Assembly (NCBI GenBank): GCA_902727855.1
Contig: CACVAS010000020.1
Span: forward strand, 101,740-165,739
DNA from: an uncultured Sulfurovum sp.
Lineage (GTDB): Bacteria; Campylobacterota; Campylobacteria; Campylobacterales; Sulfurovaceae
DNA: 64,000 nt
Reading direction: 5' to 3'
Within the stretch, counting starts at the first letter, position 1, and the number at the start of each line of letters is the position of its first letter. Below are positions 43,664 through 53,752 of this stretch, piece after piece. Position numbers and translations under genes: made by a program. The notes under the pieces were generated by a model that worked only from the letters and a program-made list of their open reading frames with translations, ran no database searches and had not been told where the DNA came from.

Positions 43664-46600
43664 CTAAGATAGTGGCTCTTTCAACCCTTGCTTCTTCATC
43701 ACTTGCTTCTTCATCTCTTGATTCTTGGTAAACTTCAAATAGAGTATAGGTAAGATAATTAGCGTCAGTAATGTTGAGGAGATGAGCCCGTTAATTACAA
43801 CAATAGCCAGTGGTCTTTGTATTTCAGAACCGGGACCAGTAGCAAAGAGTAAGGGCAATAGACCAAAGGCTGCAATGGTTGCAGTCATAAGTACAGGTCT
43901 TAGTCTTTTAATAGAACCTTCAATCACTGCATCTCTCACCTCAGAACCCCGTTTTATAAGGTAATTAAAGTAGTTCACCATCACAACCCCATTTAGCACA
44001 GCAATACCTAGTAAGGCTATGAAACCTACGGAGGCTGGAACGGACATATATTCACCACTGAAATAAAGCCCTATAAACCCACCAATGAGTGCTAAAGGTA
44101 CATTGATGAGTACCATACTCGCCTGTGTGAATGAACCAAATGAAACAAAGAGAAGAATAAACACTAAAAAGAGTGCCAAAGGTACAATAATAGCCAATCT
44201 TGATGCTGCTCTTTGTTGGTTTTCAAACTCTCCCCCATATGCAAGGTAATACCCTGCAGGTAGTTTTACTTCATTGTCTATTTTATGCTTTGCTTCTTCT
44301 ACAAAACTTACAAGATCACGCCCCTCAACATTGGTTTGAACAATCGTTTTTCTATAGCCATGTTCATGTTCTATTTGTACAGGTCCCGCATTAGAAGTAA
44401 ATTTTACAAAGTTACTGATAGCTACTGCCTTACCATCTTCTAAAGGATAGTAGAGTTTTTTGATTTTATCTAGCGAATTTTCTATCTTCTCGTCGCCTTT
44501 TACCATAAGGTTAATACGACGCATACCCTCTTGAATAATACCTACTTGTACCCCTGTGACCATCACTTTCAAAAAGTCATTAAGTTCTTGTTGGCTAATG
44601 TCATAATATGCCATAGCTTTTTTATCAAATGCTAATTCAAAATATTCTACACCTTCGTTGGCTTTTTTGTAGACATCACTACTGCCATTAATAGATTCAA
44701 GTATACTTTTTATCTGTACTGCTATATGTTCAAGCTGTTCATTGTCTGAGCCAAAAATGTCTATGGCTAAGTCTCCTCTTACACCCGTAAGCATTTCAGA
44801 GACACGCATCTCTATGGGTTGGGTAAATCCATACTCTATACCTACAAACTCATCTAGCACTTTTCGTATCTCATTTTTGACAAACTCTTTTGAAGACTCT
44901 CGCCACAACTCTTTCTCTTTTAAGACTAAAAAAGTATCGGTATCATTAAGGCTCATAGGGTCTAGTCCGAGTTCATCACTTCCTGTTCTAGCAATAATGT
45001 CTTTTATCTCTGGTACTGCAGATAAAAGCTTTTTTTGCACTTTTAAATTAAGCACTAAACTCTCTTCAAGTGAAATAGACGGTAACATCTCTACCCCAAT
45101 AATAATACTCCCCTCATCCATCGTAGGCATAAAAGATTTACCTGTTTTCTCTGCTAGGTACAAAGAGCCTGCAAAGAGTAGAAATACAACAAATACCGTG
45201 CTCTTTATATGTCTCAATGTAAAAAGAAGAATAGGTCTATACACCTTTGTAAGTATACGCATAAGCCATGACTCTTTGTCAGGTCTCTTGGTCAAAATAA
45301 ACGAAGAGAGCACAGGAATAAGTGTTAATGCCAATACAAGTGAAGAGAAAAGTGCAAAAATAATACTAAGTGCCACCGGCCTAAAAAGTTTACCCTCAAG
45401 CCCTTCTAGTGTTAACAAAGGCATAAATACAATGATGATAATAAGCACACCTGTCATGATAGAAGGTGCCATCTCAATGGTAGCTTTGTAGATGATTTGT
45501 ACCTTACTCTCTTTTTGCTGTTTAGGGTTACCCAGCTCTGCTGTGATATGTTCTACAACAACGACTGCGGAGTCTACGAGTATCCCTATAGCGATCGCAA
45601 GTCCACCAAGACTCATCAAGTTTGCAGTCAAACCAAAATACTGCATCGCCATAAAACTCATAAGTAACGCAAAAGGAAGAATAAGTGCCACACTCATGGC
45701 AGATGCAAAATTGCCCAACATTACAAGTAAAATAATCAAAATAAGTGCTACAGCTTCATAGAGTGCACTCTTCACGGTATCTGTAGCAAGATTTACCAAG
45801 TCTGAACGATCATAAAAAATATCTATACTCGTACCATCAGGAAGCATTTTTTCAAGTTTTCTAAGTTCCTCTTTAACCTCATCAAGGACTATGGCAGTGT
45901 TTGTACCTTTTAGCCCAAGTACCAAGCCCTGCACTGCTTCGCCTTCTCCATTTTTACTCACAAACCCTGCACGTGTGAGATATCCAAACTTTACATCAGC
46001 GACTTCACCTAATGTGATGACCTTATCATCTCTTTTTCCAACCGGTAAAGTTTTAATATCTTGTAAGTTTTTAAGTTGACCTACACTACGCACCAAAATA
46101 CTCTCTACCCCTTGAGATACACGCCCTGCACCATCATTTTGGTTATTTTCTTCAAGCGCTGTAAATATCTGTTCAAGGGTAATACCAAAAGTTCGCATTT
46201 GATGAAGTTTTGGTACCACTTCATAGGTTTTCACTTTTCCCCCAAGTGCATTGACTTCAGCCACGCCAGACACGGAACGAATCTTAGGAGAGATGATCCA
46301 GTCTAATAGACTTCGCTTCTCTACTAATGACAATGTATCTGACTCAATTGTAAACATCAAAATATCACTTAACGGTGTAGAGATGGGTGCTAATCCACCT
46401 TCCATATTTGTAGGAAGTTCCTCTTTTATGTCTGCTAACCGTTCACTCACTTGTTGTCTAGCCCAGTATATATCTGTACCATCTTCAAAATCGATAGTAA
46501 TATCACACAAACCATACTTTGCCATAGAACGTAACATGGTCTCATGTGGTATGCCAACCATCGTCATCTCAATAGGTACAACAATACGCGACTCTATCTC

Positions 46601-46783
46601 CGCAGGTGTCATACCACTAGACTTGATAATTATTTTCACCTGTGTAGGCGAAATATCTGGAAAAGCATCGACAGGCAACTCTTTATAGGACTTGATGCCA
46701 AAACCTAAAATGACTAAGGCAAGTAAAGTAAAAAAAAGTCTCTGGGAAAGTGCAAAACCTATGAGTTTATTCATCATCTCCAC
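43664..46783 (-). CDS. Heavy-metal efflux RND pump, CusA/CzcA family
   Basis: The inner-membrane pump of a tripartite metal exporter, 1039 residues. It starts with IGFALSQRLFFTLLALVILG, then has the periplasmic PVDAFPDISPTQVKI motif common to HME-RND pumps, twelve helices (two groups at about 340-540 and 860-1020), and the charged TM4 region with SAVVVVEHI. Metal choice (Cu/Ag versus Zn/Co/Cd) cannot be settled by eye. The gene overlaps the end of the adaptor gene by 17 bp; the true start may be the third or fourth codon. Confidence 0.92.
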   Translation of the reverse strand: MEMMNKLIGFALSQRLFFTLLALVILGFGIKSYKELPVDAFPDISPTQVKIIIKSSGMTPAEIESRIVVPIEMTMVGIPHETMLRSMAKYGLCDITIDFEDGTDIYWARQQVSERLADIKEELPTNMEGGLAPISTPLSDILMFTIESDTLSLVEKRSLLDWIISPKIRSVSGVAEVNALGGKVKTYEVVPKLHQMRTFGITLEQIFTALEENNQNDGAGRVSQGVESILVRSVGQLKNLQDIKTLPVGKRDDKVITLGEVADVKFGYLTRAGFVSKNGEGEAVQGLVLGLKGTNTAIVLDEVKEELRKLEKMLPDGTSIDIFYDRSDLVNLATDTVKSALYEAVALILIILLVMLGNFASAMSVALILPFALLMSFMAMQYFGLTANLMSLGGLAIAIGILVDSAVVVVEHITAELGNPKQQKESKVQIIYKATIEMAPSIMTGVLIIIIVFMPLLTLEGLEGKLFRPVALSIIFALFSSLVLALTLIPVLSSFILTKRPDKESWLMRILTKVYRPILLFTLRHIKSTVFVVFLLFAGSLYLAEKTGKSFMPTMDEGSIIIGVEMLPSISLEESLVLNLKVQKKLLSAVPEIKDIIARTGSDELGLDPMSLNDTDTFLVLKEKELWRESSKEFVKNEIRKVLDEFVGIEYGFTQPIEMRVSEMLTGVRGDLAIDIFGSDNEQLEHIAVQIKSILESINGSSDVYKKANEGVEYFELAFDKKAMAYYDISQQELNDFLKVMVTGVQVGIIQEGMRRINLMVKGDEKIENSLDKIKKLYYPLEDGKAVAISNFVKFTSNAGPVQIEHEHGYRKTIVQTNVEGRDLVSFVEEAKHKIDNEVKLPAGYYLAYGGEFENQQRAASRLAIIVPLALFLVFILLFVSFGSFTQASMVLINVPLALIGGFIGLYFSGEYMSVPASVGFIALLGIAVLNGVVMVNYFNYLIKRGSEVRDAVIEGSIKRLRPVLMTATIAAFGLLPLLFATGPGSEIQRPLAIVVINGLISSTLLTLIILPILYLKFTKNQEMKKQVMKKQGLKEPLS

Positions 46784-47846
46784 CTAGCATATTTTTAAGT
46801 ATTGCCAATGAAGTAGTCGCAATTTTATGTTGAAGTGCTACAGAAGGTTTTACATAATAATAACTATCATCTTCTGTGAGAATATGTATAGGTACAGATT
46901 TGTATCCTGTTTTTGTTTTTACAAATACAATCTGCTTATCGTCATACTTGATAACAGAGTTTTTCTTGATTTTATAGCTATGGTGTGCTACTGTGATGTT
47001 CGCTGTTGTACGAAGTCCTGAAAACAAAGCTATCTCAATAGGGACAAGAAAACGTACATGTCTCGTTTGATTATGTGGGTTGATAACGGGAGAAAGTTGC
47101 AGTATAGTTGTACTAAAAGTATGTGTCCCTAATGTTATCTCCACTTCTTGACCTTCTTTAAGCGCTTGAGTTCTTCCAACTGAAATATCACTTTCAAGCC
47201 AAAGTGCACCTTTTTCTTGGATGACAAAAAGTGCATCTTGAGGACTCGTACTTTTTCCTGGTGTAGCATCTAATGCAACTATTCTTCCCGAAACATCGGA
47301 GCTAATTTGTATAGTTTGCGATAATTTCAACTCTTTAAAGAGTGTCATAATCACCTCATCACTAGCACCATAACTTCTAAGTAAAGCTTTTGAAGCTGCT
47401 ACTTTTGTCTTATCTGATTCAAGTTCTACATTGGCAGCTATACACTCTTTTTGAGGAATAATCTCTTCTTTACACAACATGTTTTTTCTCTGTGCTAAAT
47501 TTTCATGGTGTTTAAATGCTATAGCATCTGAGATAGCTTGTTGTTGTGTGGCTATCCACTCTGTTCCTGTCACTTTTGCTAATACTTGACCTTTTGCTAT
47601 CTGTTGAAAGTTTGCAACATTGAGTTTTTTAACATTGGCTTCAAATGGCAAGGAAATCGTATGTAACAGTGTAGGGGGCGTTACAACTTCAGCAATAAAC
47701 TCACCTAAAGGTAGCTTCTCTGATTTTTCAGGTAAATGTACTTTTATTTGCCAGTTGGCTTCTTGTTCTTCTGTGAGTACCATATCTTCTGCTTGTAACA
47801 AACTTGAAAATGTCAGTAGTGTAAGTAATAATAACTTGTTTCGCAT
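46767..47846 (-). CDS. RND efflux periplasmic adaptor (CusB/CzcB-like)
   Basis: A 359-residue membrane-fusion protein with a signal peptide (about 1-19). The lipoyl and hairpin region (FQQIAKGQVLAKVTG, then helices with QQAISDAIAFKHHENLAQRK), the beta-barrel and the membrane-proximal part (VINPHNQTRHVRFLVP) follow the family layout. It has Cys at about 112 and 121. Its ATG overlaps the stop of the TolC gene by one base. Confidence 0.87.
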   Translation of the reverse strand: MRNKLLLLTLLTFSSLLQAEDMVLTEEQEANWQIKVHLPEKSEKLPLGEFIAEVVTPPTLLHTISLPFEANVKKLNVANFQQIAKGQVLAKVTGTEWIATQQQAISDAIAFKHHENLAQRKNMLCKEEIIPQKECIAANVELESDKTKVAASKALLRSYGASDEVIMTLFKELKLSQTIQISSDVSGRIVALDATPGKSTSPQDALFVIQEKGALWLESDISVGRTQALKEGQEVEITLGTHTFSTTILQLSPVINPHNQTRHVRFLVPIEIALFSGLRTTANITVAHHSYKIKKNSVIKYDDKQIVFVKTKTGYKSVPIHILTEDDSYYYVKPSVALQHKIATTSLAILKNMLGGDDE

Positions 47847-49036
47847 TAGTAATCCTTCGTTTCGCTAAGTGTATAAAGTTTAAAAAGTGTGTGATAGTAG
47901 GACTTCTTAGTTCTATATATTTCTTCTCTTAACTGGTATGACTTTTGTCTGCTAAGTAAGTATTCTATTACAGAAGTTTCACCTAGATTGTAACTCTTTT
48001 TTATGAGCGGTAAAAAGTTTTTCTTGTAGTTTTTATGGTTATGTTGTAATGTTTTTAACATGACTACATTCATTTTAAGTTCAGATTTTAGTTGACTCAA
48101 AAGACGCTCACTCGCACGCATCTTCTCTTCATGTTTATATGAAATGGCAGAACTTTTATGCATTGCAGCAACACGTTGATGTTCATGTTTTTTAGAAGTA
48201 AAATGCAGTGGTAATGAGAAGCCAACACTATACTTATCCATATCTAACTCTTTACCATACTGTACAGACAAATCAATAGAATCAAGTTTATTGGCATATC
48301 TATCTAATGTCTCTTGAGTGCTTTGTAAACGTTTTTTATAGGCCTCTTTTGAGAGATTAAATGCTTTTTGAAGTCTAACTTTACTTCGAATAGGACGCAT
48401 GTCTTTACATGAAAATTTAGATGATTGTTTATAGGAAAGACCACTTAACATCAATAGATTTTGCTTTGAAGTATCGTTTTGCATCTTCATCTCTTCTAGT
48501 TGTGCATAGAGTCTATTCTTTTCTATTTCAAATTGCATAAGTTCTGTTTTAGATATCTCTTGATACTTATAGGCTTTTTGTTTTTTCTTATAAAGTTTTA
48601 CAAATTCACGATAACTTTGTTTAAATGACCCATAATTCATTCGATCTAAACAATAGTGATGATACATATTTTTTAACCCATTTTTAAAGTTTAAAATATT
48701 TTTTTCTTCCTCTAAAAGATATGCCTGATTAGAAAGATGCGTTATTCTTTGCTCTTGCTCTTGTATGTCATTTAACATCAATGTTTTTGACATACCAATG
48801 GTATACTCATACCCATGACTACCTAACTCCGGATATGCCTTTGTACCTTCCCCAAAGAGTTCTATTGGTGATGAAGATGTATCGGCATAATTTTTAGATG
48901 CCAATGCCAAGCCCTCTTGTTCTAATGCTTTTGTTAATGTGCTGTGCTGCGTTGCAGACTTAAGTACGTTATTTAGTGTGTAGGTTGATGCATAGGTAAA
49001 TTCTAAAACCAACACCCATAAGATAATATGTTTCAT
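47846..49036 (-). CDS. TolC-family outer-membrane efflux protein
   Basis: A 396-residue outer-membrane factor (OEP family). A signal peptide (about 1-16) precedes the TolC repeat pattern, with long helices such as LNFKNGLKNMYHHYCLDRMNY and the strand GFSLPLHF. It is the channel partner for the adaptor and pump that follow it. It is somewhat shorter than most family members and has unusually short second-repeat helices. Confidence 0.85.
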   Translation of the reverse strand: MKHIILWVLVLEFTYASTYTLNNVLKSATQHSTLTKALEQEGLALASKNYADTSSSPIELFGEGTKAYPELGSHGYEYTIGMSKTLMLNDIQEQEQRITHLSNQAYLLEEEKNILNFKNGLKNMYHHYCLDRMNYGSFKQSYREFVKLYKKKQKAYKYQEISKTELMQFEIEKNRLYAQLEEMKMQNDTSKQNLLMLSGLSYKQSSKFSCKDMRPIRSKVRLQKAFNLSKEAYKKRLQSTQETLDRYANKLDSIDLSVQYGKELDMDKYSVGFSLPLHFTSKKHEHQRVAAMHKSSAISYKHEEKMRASERLLSQLKSELKMNVVMLKTLQHNHKNYKKNFLPLIKKSYNLGETSVIEYLLSRQKSYQLREEIYRTKKSYYHTLFKLYTLSETKDY

Positions 49037-49145
49037 AAAATTATTTCTCTTTCAATTTTGTGTATATGATGTGTTATGCTGATGTAATGATTCAATACAT
49101 AAAAATATTACATCAATTGTATTTGTTGAGTAAGTAAGGTAAAAG

Positions 49146-49448
49146 TTATGCTATTGGGGGCTTATAAGAGGTTTTTTTTATAGGTGGAGTATAGGCAATG
49201 TTTACATGTGCAATAGTCTCTTTTTTAGCAAAACGTACTTCAACAGCTCCCACAAATGAGACAATAGCCATAAAATGAAATATATTATGTAGTTCATGTA
49301 ACTCAGTAGGTTCTGAAGATTCTACATTATCACTCATATAATGTGTGCTACTAGATGACAATTCATCATCCATTAACGAGATAAAAGAGTCATGAAATAC
49401 ACTAAAAGAAAGTACAAATAACAAAACGAATGTGATTTTTGATTGCAT
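49146..49448 (-). CDS. Small exported protein upstream of RND efflux genes
   Basis: About 100 residues, starting at the second in-frame ATG (49448), which has a GAGGGA site 6-7 nt upstream. A hydrophobic N-terminus (SKITFVLLFVLSFSVFHDSF) is likely a signal or anchor; a Ser/Glu-rich stretch and a HELHNIFHFM segment follow. His residues could bind metal, but nothing defines a family. It lies 110 bp before the TolC gene on the same strand. Confidence 0.5.
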   Translation of the reverse strand: MQSKITFVLLFVLSFSVFHDSFISLMDDELSSSSTHYMSDNVESSEPTELHELHNIFHFMAIVSFVGAVEVRFAKKETIAHVNIAYTPPIKKTSYKPPIA

Positions 49449-49598
49449 AGTGTACTCCCTCATTTATTTTTACTCTATTTTACCATGCTTGTATTAACTC
49501 AATGTGAATCTATATAAAAATCAAGGGTATCTTTTTTCTAACCCAAACTTTATATTAACTTGTTATAGTAGAAACATTAGCGAATAAGAGGCAATGCA

Positions 49599-50738
49599 AT
49601 GGAAATTACACACTTTTTAGAAGCCTTATGGCAACTTAGTATTGCCATGGCTCCATATATACTTTTTGGACTTATTTTTGCAGGTATCTTACATGAACTT
49701 GTACCTGATAGTATAGTCACCAAACATTTAGGTTCTTCAGATGTAAAGTCTGTACTAAAATCGACAATCTTTGGTATTCCACTGCCTGTGTGTTCTTGTG
49801 GTGTTATTCCTTTAGCAAGTTCCATTAAAAAGTCTGGTGCATCCAAAGGGGCTACACTCTCTTTTCTCATTTCTACACCTATTACTGGGGTTGATTCTAT
49901 CATGGCTACATACGGCATCTTTGGGTGGATATTTACAGTCTACCGTGCCATAACCTCAATGATTATCGCTATGGTAGCAGGGGTATTGACCAATATGTTT
50001 GATAAAGACACTTCGATAAACTCAGTAAACAATACATTAAGCGTAGATATGAAATCTACTCCTACGGCAGGATTTTCAACAGTGAAACCTATAGGGGCAG
50101 ATTCTATATCTACCCTACATGCAAATAATGATACCTGTTGCAGCGCAGGCACAAATGAAAAGAAAAATTTTTCTTTTCTCGCGGCCATGCAATATGCTTT
50201 TACTACCCTACTTGGAGATATAGCTAAACCATTGTTCTGGGGTCTCATCATTGGTGCGCTCATCACTGTGTCTATACCAGAGAACCTTGCAGCGCTACTC
50301 TCTGACAATTCATGGCTCTCTTACTTACTTGTCATCCTCATTGCCATACCTATGTATGTGTGTGCCACCGCTTCCTTACCCATAGCTGCTGGGCTTATGC
50401 TCTCGGGGGTTAGTGCCGGAGCTGCCTTTGTTTTTCTCTCTGCTGGACCTGCTACGAACACCGTGACCATTGGTGTGGTTAAAAAGATGTTAGGGACAAA
50501 GTCTTTGGTCATCTACTTAGGAAGCATCATTATAGGAAGTGTACTTTTTGGACTAGGACTAGACTACATCTTCGATGCTTCAGCCATTGACCCTACCTCT
50601 CTCATACACATGGAAGAAGATGGAAGCATCATCGCCACACTCTCTTCTATTATACTTTGGGGTCTGGTACTCTACTACATCCTAAAGCCTTACTTTAAGA
50701 AAAAAGAGAGTTGTAGTGGTGGAACGTGTTGTTCCTAA
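49599..50738 (+). CDS. SO_0444-family Cu/Zn efflux permease
   Basis: A 379-residue inner-membrane permease related to the YraQ/ArsP group (DUF318), here of the SO_0444 type associated with Cu/Zn efflux. Eight to nine helices are interrupted by a cytosolic loop with CCSAG (about 184-188). The first half holds the PVCSCGVIPLASSIKKSGAS motif, whose cysteines probably bind the metal. The C-terminus ends in a Cys-rich tail, SCSGGTCCS. It is divergent from the RND operon, consistent with a shared metal-resistance function. Confidence 0.8.
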   Translation: MEITHFLEALWQLSIAMAPYILFGLIFAGILHELVPDSIVTKHLGSSDVKSVLKSTIFGIPLPVCSCGVIPLASSIKKSGASKGATLSFLISTPITGVDSIMATYGIFGWIFTVYRAITSMIIAMVAGVLTNMFDKDTSINSVNNTLSVDMKSTPTAGFSTVKPIGADSISTLHANNDTCCSAGTNEKKNFSFLAAMQYAFTTLLGDIAKPLFWGLIIGALITVSIPENLAALLSDNSWLSYLLVILIAIPMYVCATASLPIAAGLMLSGVSAGAAFVFLSAGPATNTVTIGVVKKMLGTKSLVIYLGSIIIGSVLFGLGLDYIFDASAIDPTSLIHMEEDGSIIATLSSIILWGLVLYYILKPYFKKKESCSGGTCCS

Positions 50739-50852
50739 TACATCCAATTTGGCATTTTGATTATGAAAAATATAAATCGGACAAATTTTAGCCTATTTTT
50801 AGGTTAGCTTGATATTGTAGTCTTAATTACGTCACCAATGAAGGATATAATA

Positions 50853-51779
50853 ATGGATAACACCATAAAAGAGAAAGAAGATTATGGCATCAAAGTTGCG
50901 ATGTTCATTGAAGAACCTAAATATATGGGTGAAATTACAGAAGAAGAAGCAAAAGAGCTTAATGCGACAGTATATAGCTACACCTATGGAGATGACTCTG
51001 TAGGGTATAAGCTTACACTTCACTGGGCTGTAAATACCCATGAAGATACTATTGTACTTGCAAAATATACTTATGAGGGTGTACTCTCGGGTATTGCTGT
51101 AAACCACATGCTTTCACTCATTTCTACGAACAAAACCATGCCAGACATTAATGCCATCACCTACCAAGGAATAGAACGTTTTTTACGTGACAATCCAAAT
51201 ATAGAGGCACTTCCATCAAATGAAAGCTACGCAATAACATTTGCACTTGATGCAGCAAAACTTGCAGTGAAACAATACATCAATGCTTCACTAGAGCACA
51301 ATGAAAAAACACAGGCTTCCACTGACAGTCCTATGAGTATCGCTTCTATTAAAGAGACTATTTCTACACACAATATTGAGACACTTGAAACACTTGGGAA
51401 CTACACAAAAGCTGGCTTGACTGATACCAAGAGCCATGAAACGCTACTTGAGTTCATAGAAGAAAATAAACAATCTGTAACTGCGCAACAAGAAGCAGAC
51501 AATGCCCTAACAGAAGTACCTTTTAAAGATCTAAGCCCAGAACATAGAGTCGTTGCCGTAGATATGGCAATTGACAATACAGTAAGAGAATTCCTTGTGA
51601 TGGATGGGGGAGATATTGATATTATTAGTGTAAAAGAAAATGGTGAGATGTATGAAGTTTACATCTCTTATCTTGGTGCTTGTAGTAGTTGCTCAAGTTC
51701 TGGGACAGGTACACTTTACGCCATAGAAAATGCATTAAAAGATAAACTAGATCCACATATTCGTGTTATACCAATATAA
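50853..51779 (+). CDS. NifU-like protein lacking scaffold cysteines
   Basis: A 308-residue protein with the three-part order of NifU. An IscU-like domain (about 10-145) has EGVLSGIAVN where active NifU has GCGSAIA. A BFD-like domain (about 160-205) retains LGNYTKAG but has lost all its cysteines. The C-terminal Nfu domain (about 225-305) keeps the metal motif GACSSC (Cys277 and Cys280). Only two cysteines exist in the whole protein. The AAGGA at 50840-50844 favours the ATG at 50853 over 50838. It lies between an SO_0444 permease and the DUF1538 operon. Fe-S carrier rather than scaffold function is likely. Confidence 0.82.
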   Translation: MDNTIKEKEDYGIKVAMFIEEPKYMGEITEEEAKELNATVYSYTYGDDSVGYKLTLHWAVNTHEDTIVLAKYTYEGVLSGIAVNHMLSLISTNKTMPDINAITYQGIERFLRDNPNIEALPSNESYAITFALDAAKLAVKQYINASLEHNEKTQASTDSPMSIASIKETISTHNIETLETLGNYTKAGLTDTKSHETLLEFIEENKQSVTAQQEADNALTEVPFKDLSPEHRVVAVDMAIDNTVREFLVMDGGDIDIISVKENGEMYEVYISYLGACSSCSSSGTGTLYAIENALKDKLDPHIRVIPI

Positions 51780-51870
51780 GATTAGTCAAACTGTAACATT
51801 TTTCATAAATTACATCTAAAAAGGTGCACTAGTTTCATAAATATATTTTATAAAAGATATAATTTATGCT

Positions 51871-53397
51871 ATGCAAGAAAGTTTAAAAATATTTGCAGGT
51901 GATCTAAGAAACTCTTTTATGGACCTGCTTCCCATTATTGTTGTTGTAGCATTATTTCAAGGCATTATTATCCAAGCCATGCCAGATAATGTAAGCTCTA
52001 TTGTCATTGGACTTGCTATTGTGGCTGTAGGGCTTGCACTGTTTATTCGTGGTCTTGAGTTAGGTATTTTTCCTATTGGAGAAGGACTTGCAATTGACTT
52101 TGCAAAAAAAGGTTCCGTCTTTTGGCTCCTTACATTTGCTTTCACTATAGGTTTTTCTACAACTGTAGCAGAACCTGCACTTATCGCCATTGCAGATAAA
52201 GCAGCTGTTATATCAAATGGTCTTATTGATGCGTTTTGGCTTCGTATGACTGTTGCACTCTCTGTTGGTTTTGCTATAGCCTTAGGTACTCTGCGTATTT
52301 TACTTGGTCACCCCATCGCATACTATATTATCTCCGGGTACATTTTAGTGGTTGTTGTAACCTTTTTTGCTCCACGAGAAATTATTGGACTTGCGTATGA
52401 TTCTGGTGGGGTAACGACATCAACTGTTACTGTACCCCTTGTAGCAGCACTAGGCATTGGTTTATCATCAAGTATTAAAGGAAGAAACCCTGCTATTGAT
52501 GGCTTTGGACTCATAGCCTTTGCATCTCTTACTCCCATGATATTTGTGCAAATCTACGGTATTATTGTCTACAATTTTATAGACGCTCCTGTAGTATCAG
52601 AAACACTAACAAATACTATGGAAACAGGTAAGTCAGTAGCATCTACATATAGCTTTGATGCCTATAAAACATTTATGGCGCTGGTAGATACTATTAAGGA
52701 TGTAACACCTATACTTGTAGTTATTTTCTTTTTTCAATACCTAATCATCAAAAAACCTGTAGCCCATCTACATAAAATTGCTACTGGTATTATTATGGTT
52801 ATATTAGGTCTGTATGCATTTATTATAGGTTTAGAAATGGGTCTTTTCCCTATTGGTGAATCTATAGCCTTTCAACTGACCAATATGGATAACTTTTTAC
52901 TTATTTATCTTTTTGCTTTTCTCATAGGTTTTTCTACTACCATGGCGGAGCCTGCACTACTAGCCATTGCTATTAAAGCAGAAGAAATAAGTCATGGAAA
53001 TATAAAACAAAATGTCCTCAGGATGGTAGTTGCACTTGGTGTTGCTGTAGGTATTGCACTAGGTTCATTTAGACTTGTCTCTGGTGACCCTATTCACTAC
53101 TATATCATTGGTGGGTATATTATGGTTATTATATTTACCTACTTCGCACCTAAATATATTGTACCTATTGCCTATGACTCTGGAGGCGTAACAACCTCTA
53201 CTGTTACCGTGCCTCTAGTTGCTGCACTAGGCCTAGGTTTAGCAGAAAACCTTGAGTGGTGTGACCCACTGATAGATGGCTTTGGACTCATTGCCTTTGC
53301 ATCACTCTTTCCTATGCTCACTGTGATGGGGTACGGGATATATGCAGAATATAGTAAAATTAAACAACAAAACCAAACTAAAGGAGAAAAATCATGA
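51871..53397 (+). CDS. DUF1538 tandem membrane protein
   Basis: A 508-residue membrane protein made of two homologous DUF1538 halves (about 1-235 and 265-500). Each half carries [20 protein letters not shown], then [11 protein letters not shown] or [11 protein letters not shown], and a late [19 protein letters not shown] followed by a shared [12 protein letters not shown] block. About six helices are predicted in each half. The internal duplication recalls transporters. It overlaps the next gene, for a P-II-like protein, by 4 bp, suggesting that the P-II protein regulates it. Confidence 0.85.
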   Translation: MQESLKIFAGDLRNSFMDLLPIIVVVALFQGIIIQAMPDNVSSIVIGLAIVAVGLALFIRGLELGIFPIGEGLAIDFAKKGSVFWLLTFAFTIGFSTTVAEPALIAIADKAAVISNGLIDAFWLRMTVALSVGFAIALGTLRILLGHPIAYYIISGYILVVVVTFFAPREIIGLAYDSGGVTTSTVTVPLVAALGIGLSSSIKGRNPAIDGFGLIAFASLTPMIFVQIYGIIVYNFIDAPVVSETLTNTMETGKSVASTYSFDAYKTFMALVDTIKDVTPILVVIFFFQYLIIKKPVAHLHKIATGIIMVILGLYAFIIGLEMGLFPIGESIAFQLTNMDNFLLIYLFAFLIGFSTTMAEPALLAIAIKAEEISHGNIKQNVLRMVVALGVAVGIALGSFRLVSGDPIHYYIIGGYIMVIIFTYFAPKYIVPIAYDSGGVTTSTVTVPLVAALGLGLAENLEWCDPLIDGFGLIAFASLFPMLTVMGYGIYAEYSKIKQQNQTKGEKS

Positions 53398-53744
53398 AAT
53401 TTACCGCACTCTTTGTAGTCATACCCGATAAAGATGAAGAAGCAGCTATTGAAGTAGCAAAAAAATATGGTGCAGGTTCTGTCACTATATTACATGGTAA
53501 AAGCATTGGGCTAGAAGAGAAAAAAGTATTTTTTGGCCTAACTTTAGAAGAAAATGTCTCTGCACTACTTTTTGTTTTACCTCGTAGACTTTCTATGAAA
53601 GTGATGAAGTCATTAAGAGAAGAATTTGATATAGATAACCCAGAAAATAGAGGATTTGCCTTTACCGTGCCACTAAGTCATGTAGCAGGTTTAGACACAA
53701 AAGAACTACACAAGTTCGAAAACGATATTAAATCAATGTTATAG
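53394..53744 (+). CDS. P-II-like signalling protein
   Basis: A 116-residue protein with the P-II fold pattern: an [34 protein letters not shown] start, a central [23 protein letters not shown] helix and the terminal [14 protein letters not shown]. The T-loop is diverged and lacks the uridylylated Tyr of classic GlnB. Its start overlaps the end of the DUF1538 gene by 4 bp. It is probably a nucleotide- or metabolite-sensing regulator of that transporter-like protein. Confidence 0.8.
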   Translation: MKFTALFVVIPDKDEEAAIEVAKKYGAGSVTILHGKSIGLEEKKVFFGLTLEENVSALLFVLPRRLSMKVMKSLREEFDIDNPENRGFAFTVPLSHVAGLDTKELHKFENDIKSML

Positions 53745-53752
53745 GAGATAAA

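Noticed and set aside
44742..45491. 249-codon plus-strand ORF opposite the RND pump
   Set aside because: Antisense to a strongly recognised pump gene, with no ribosome site or known domain.
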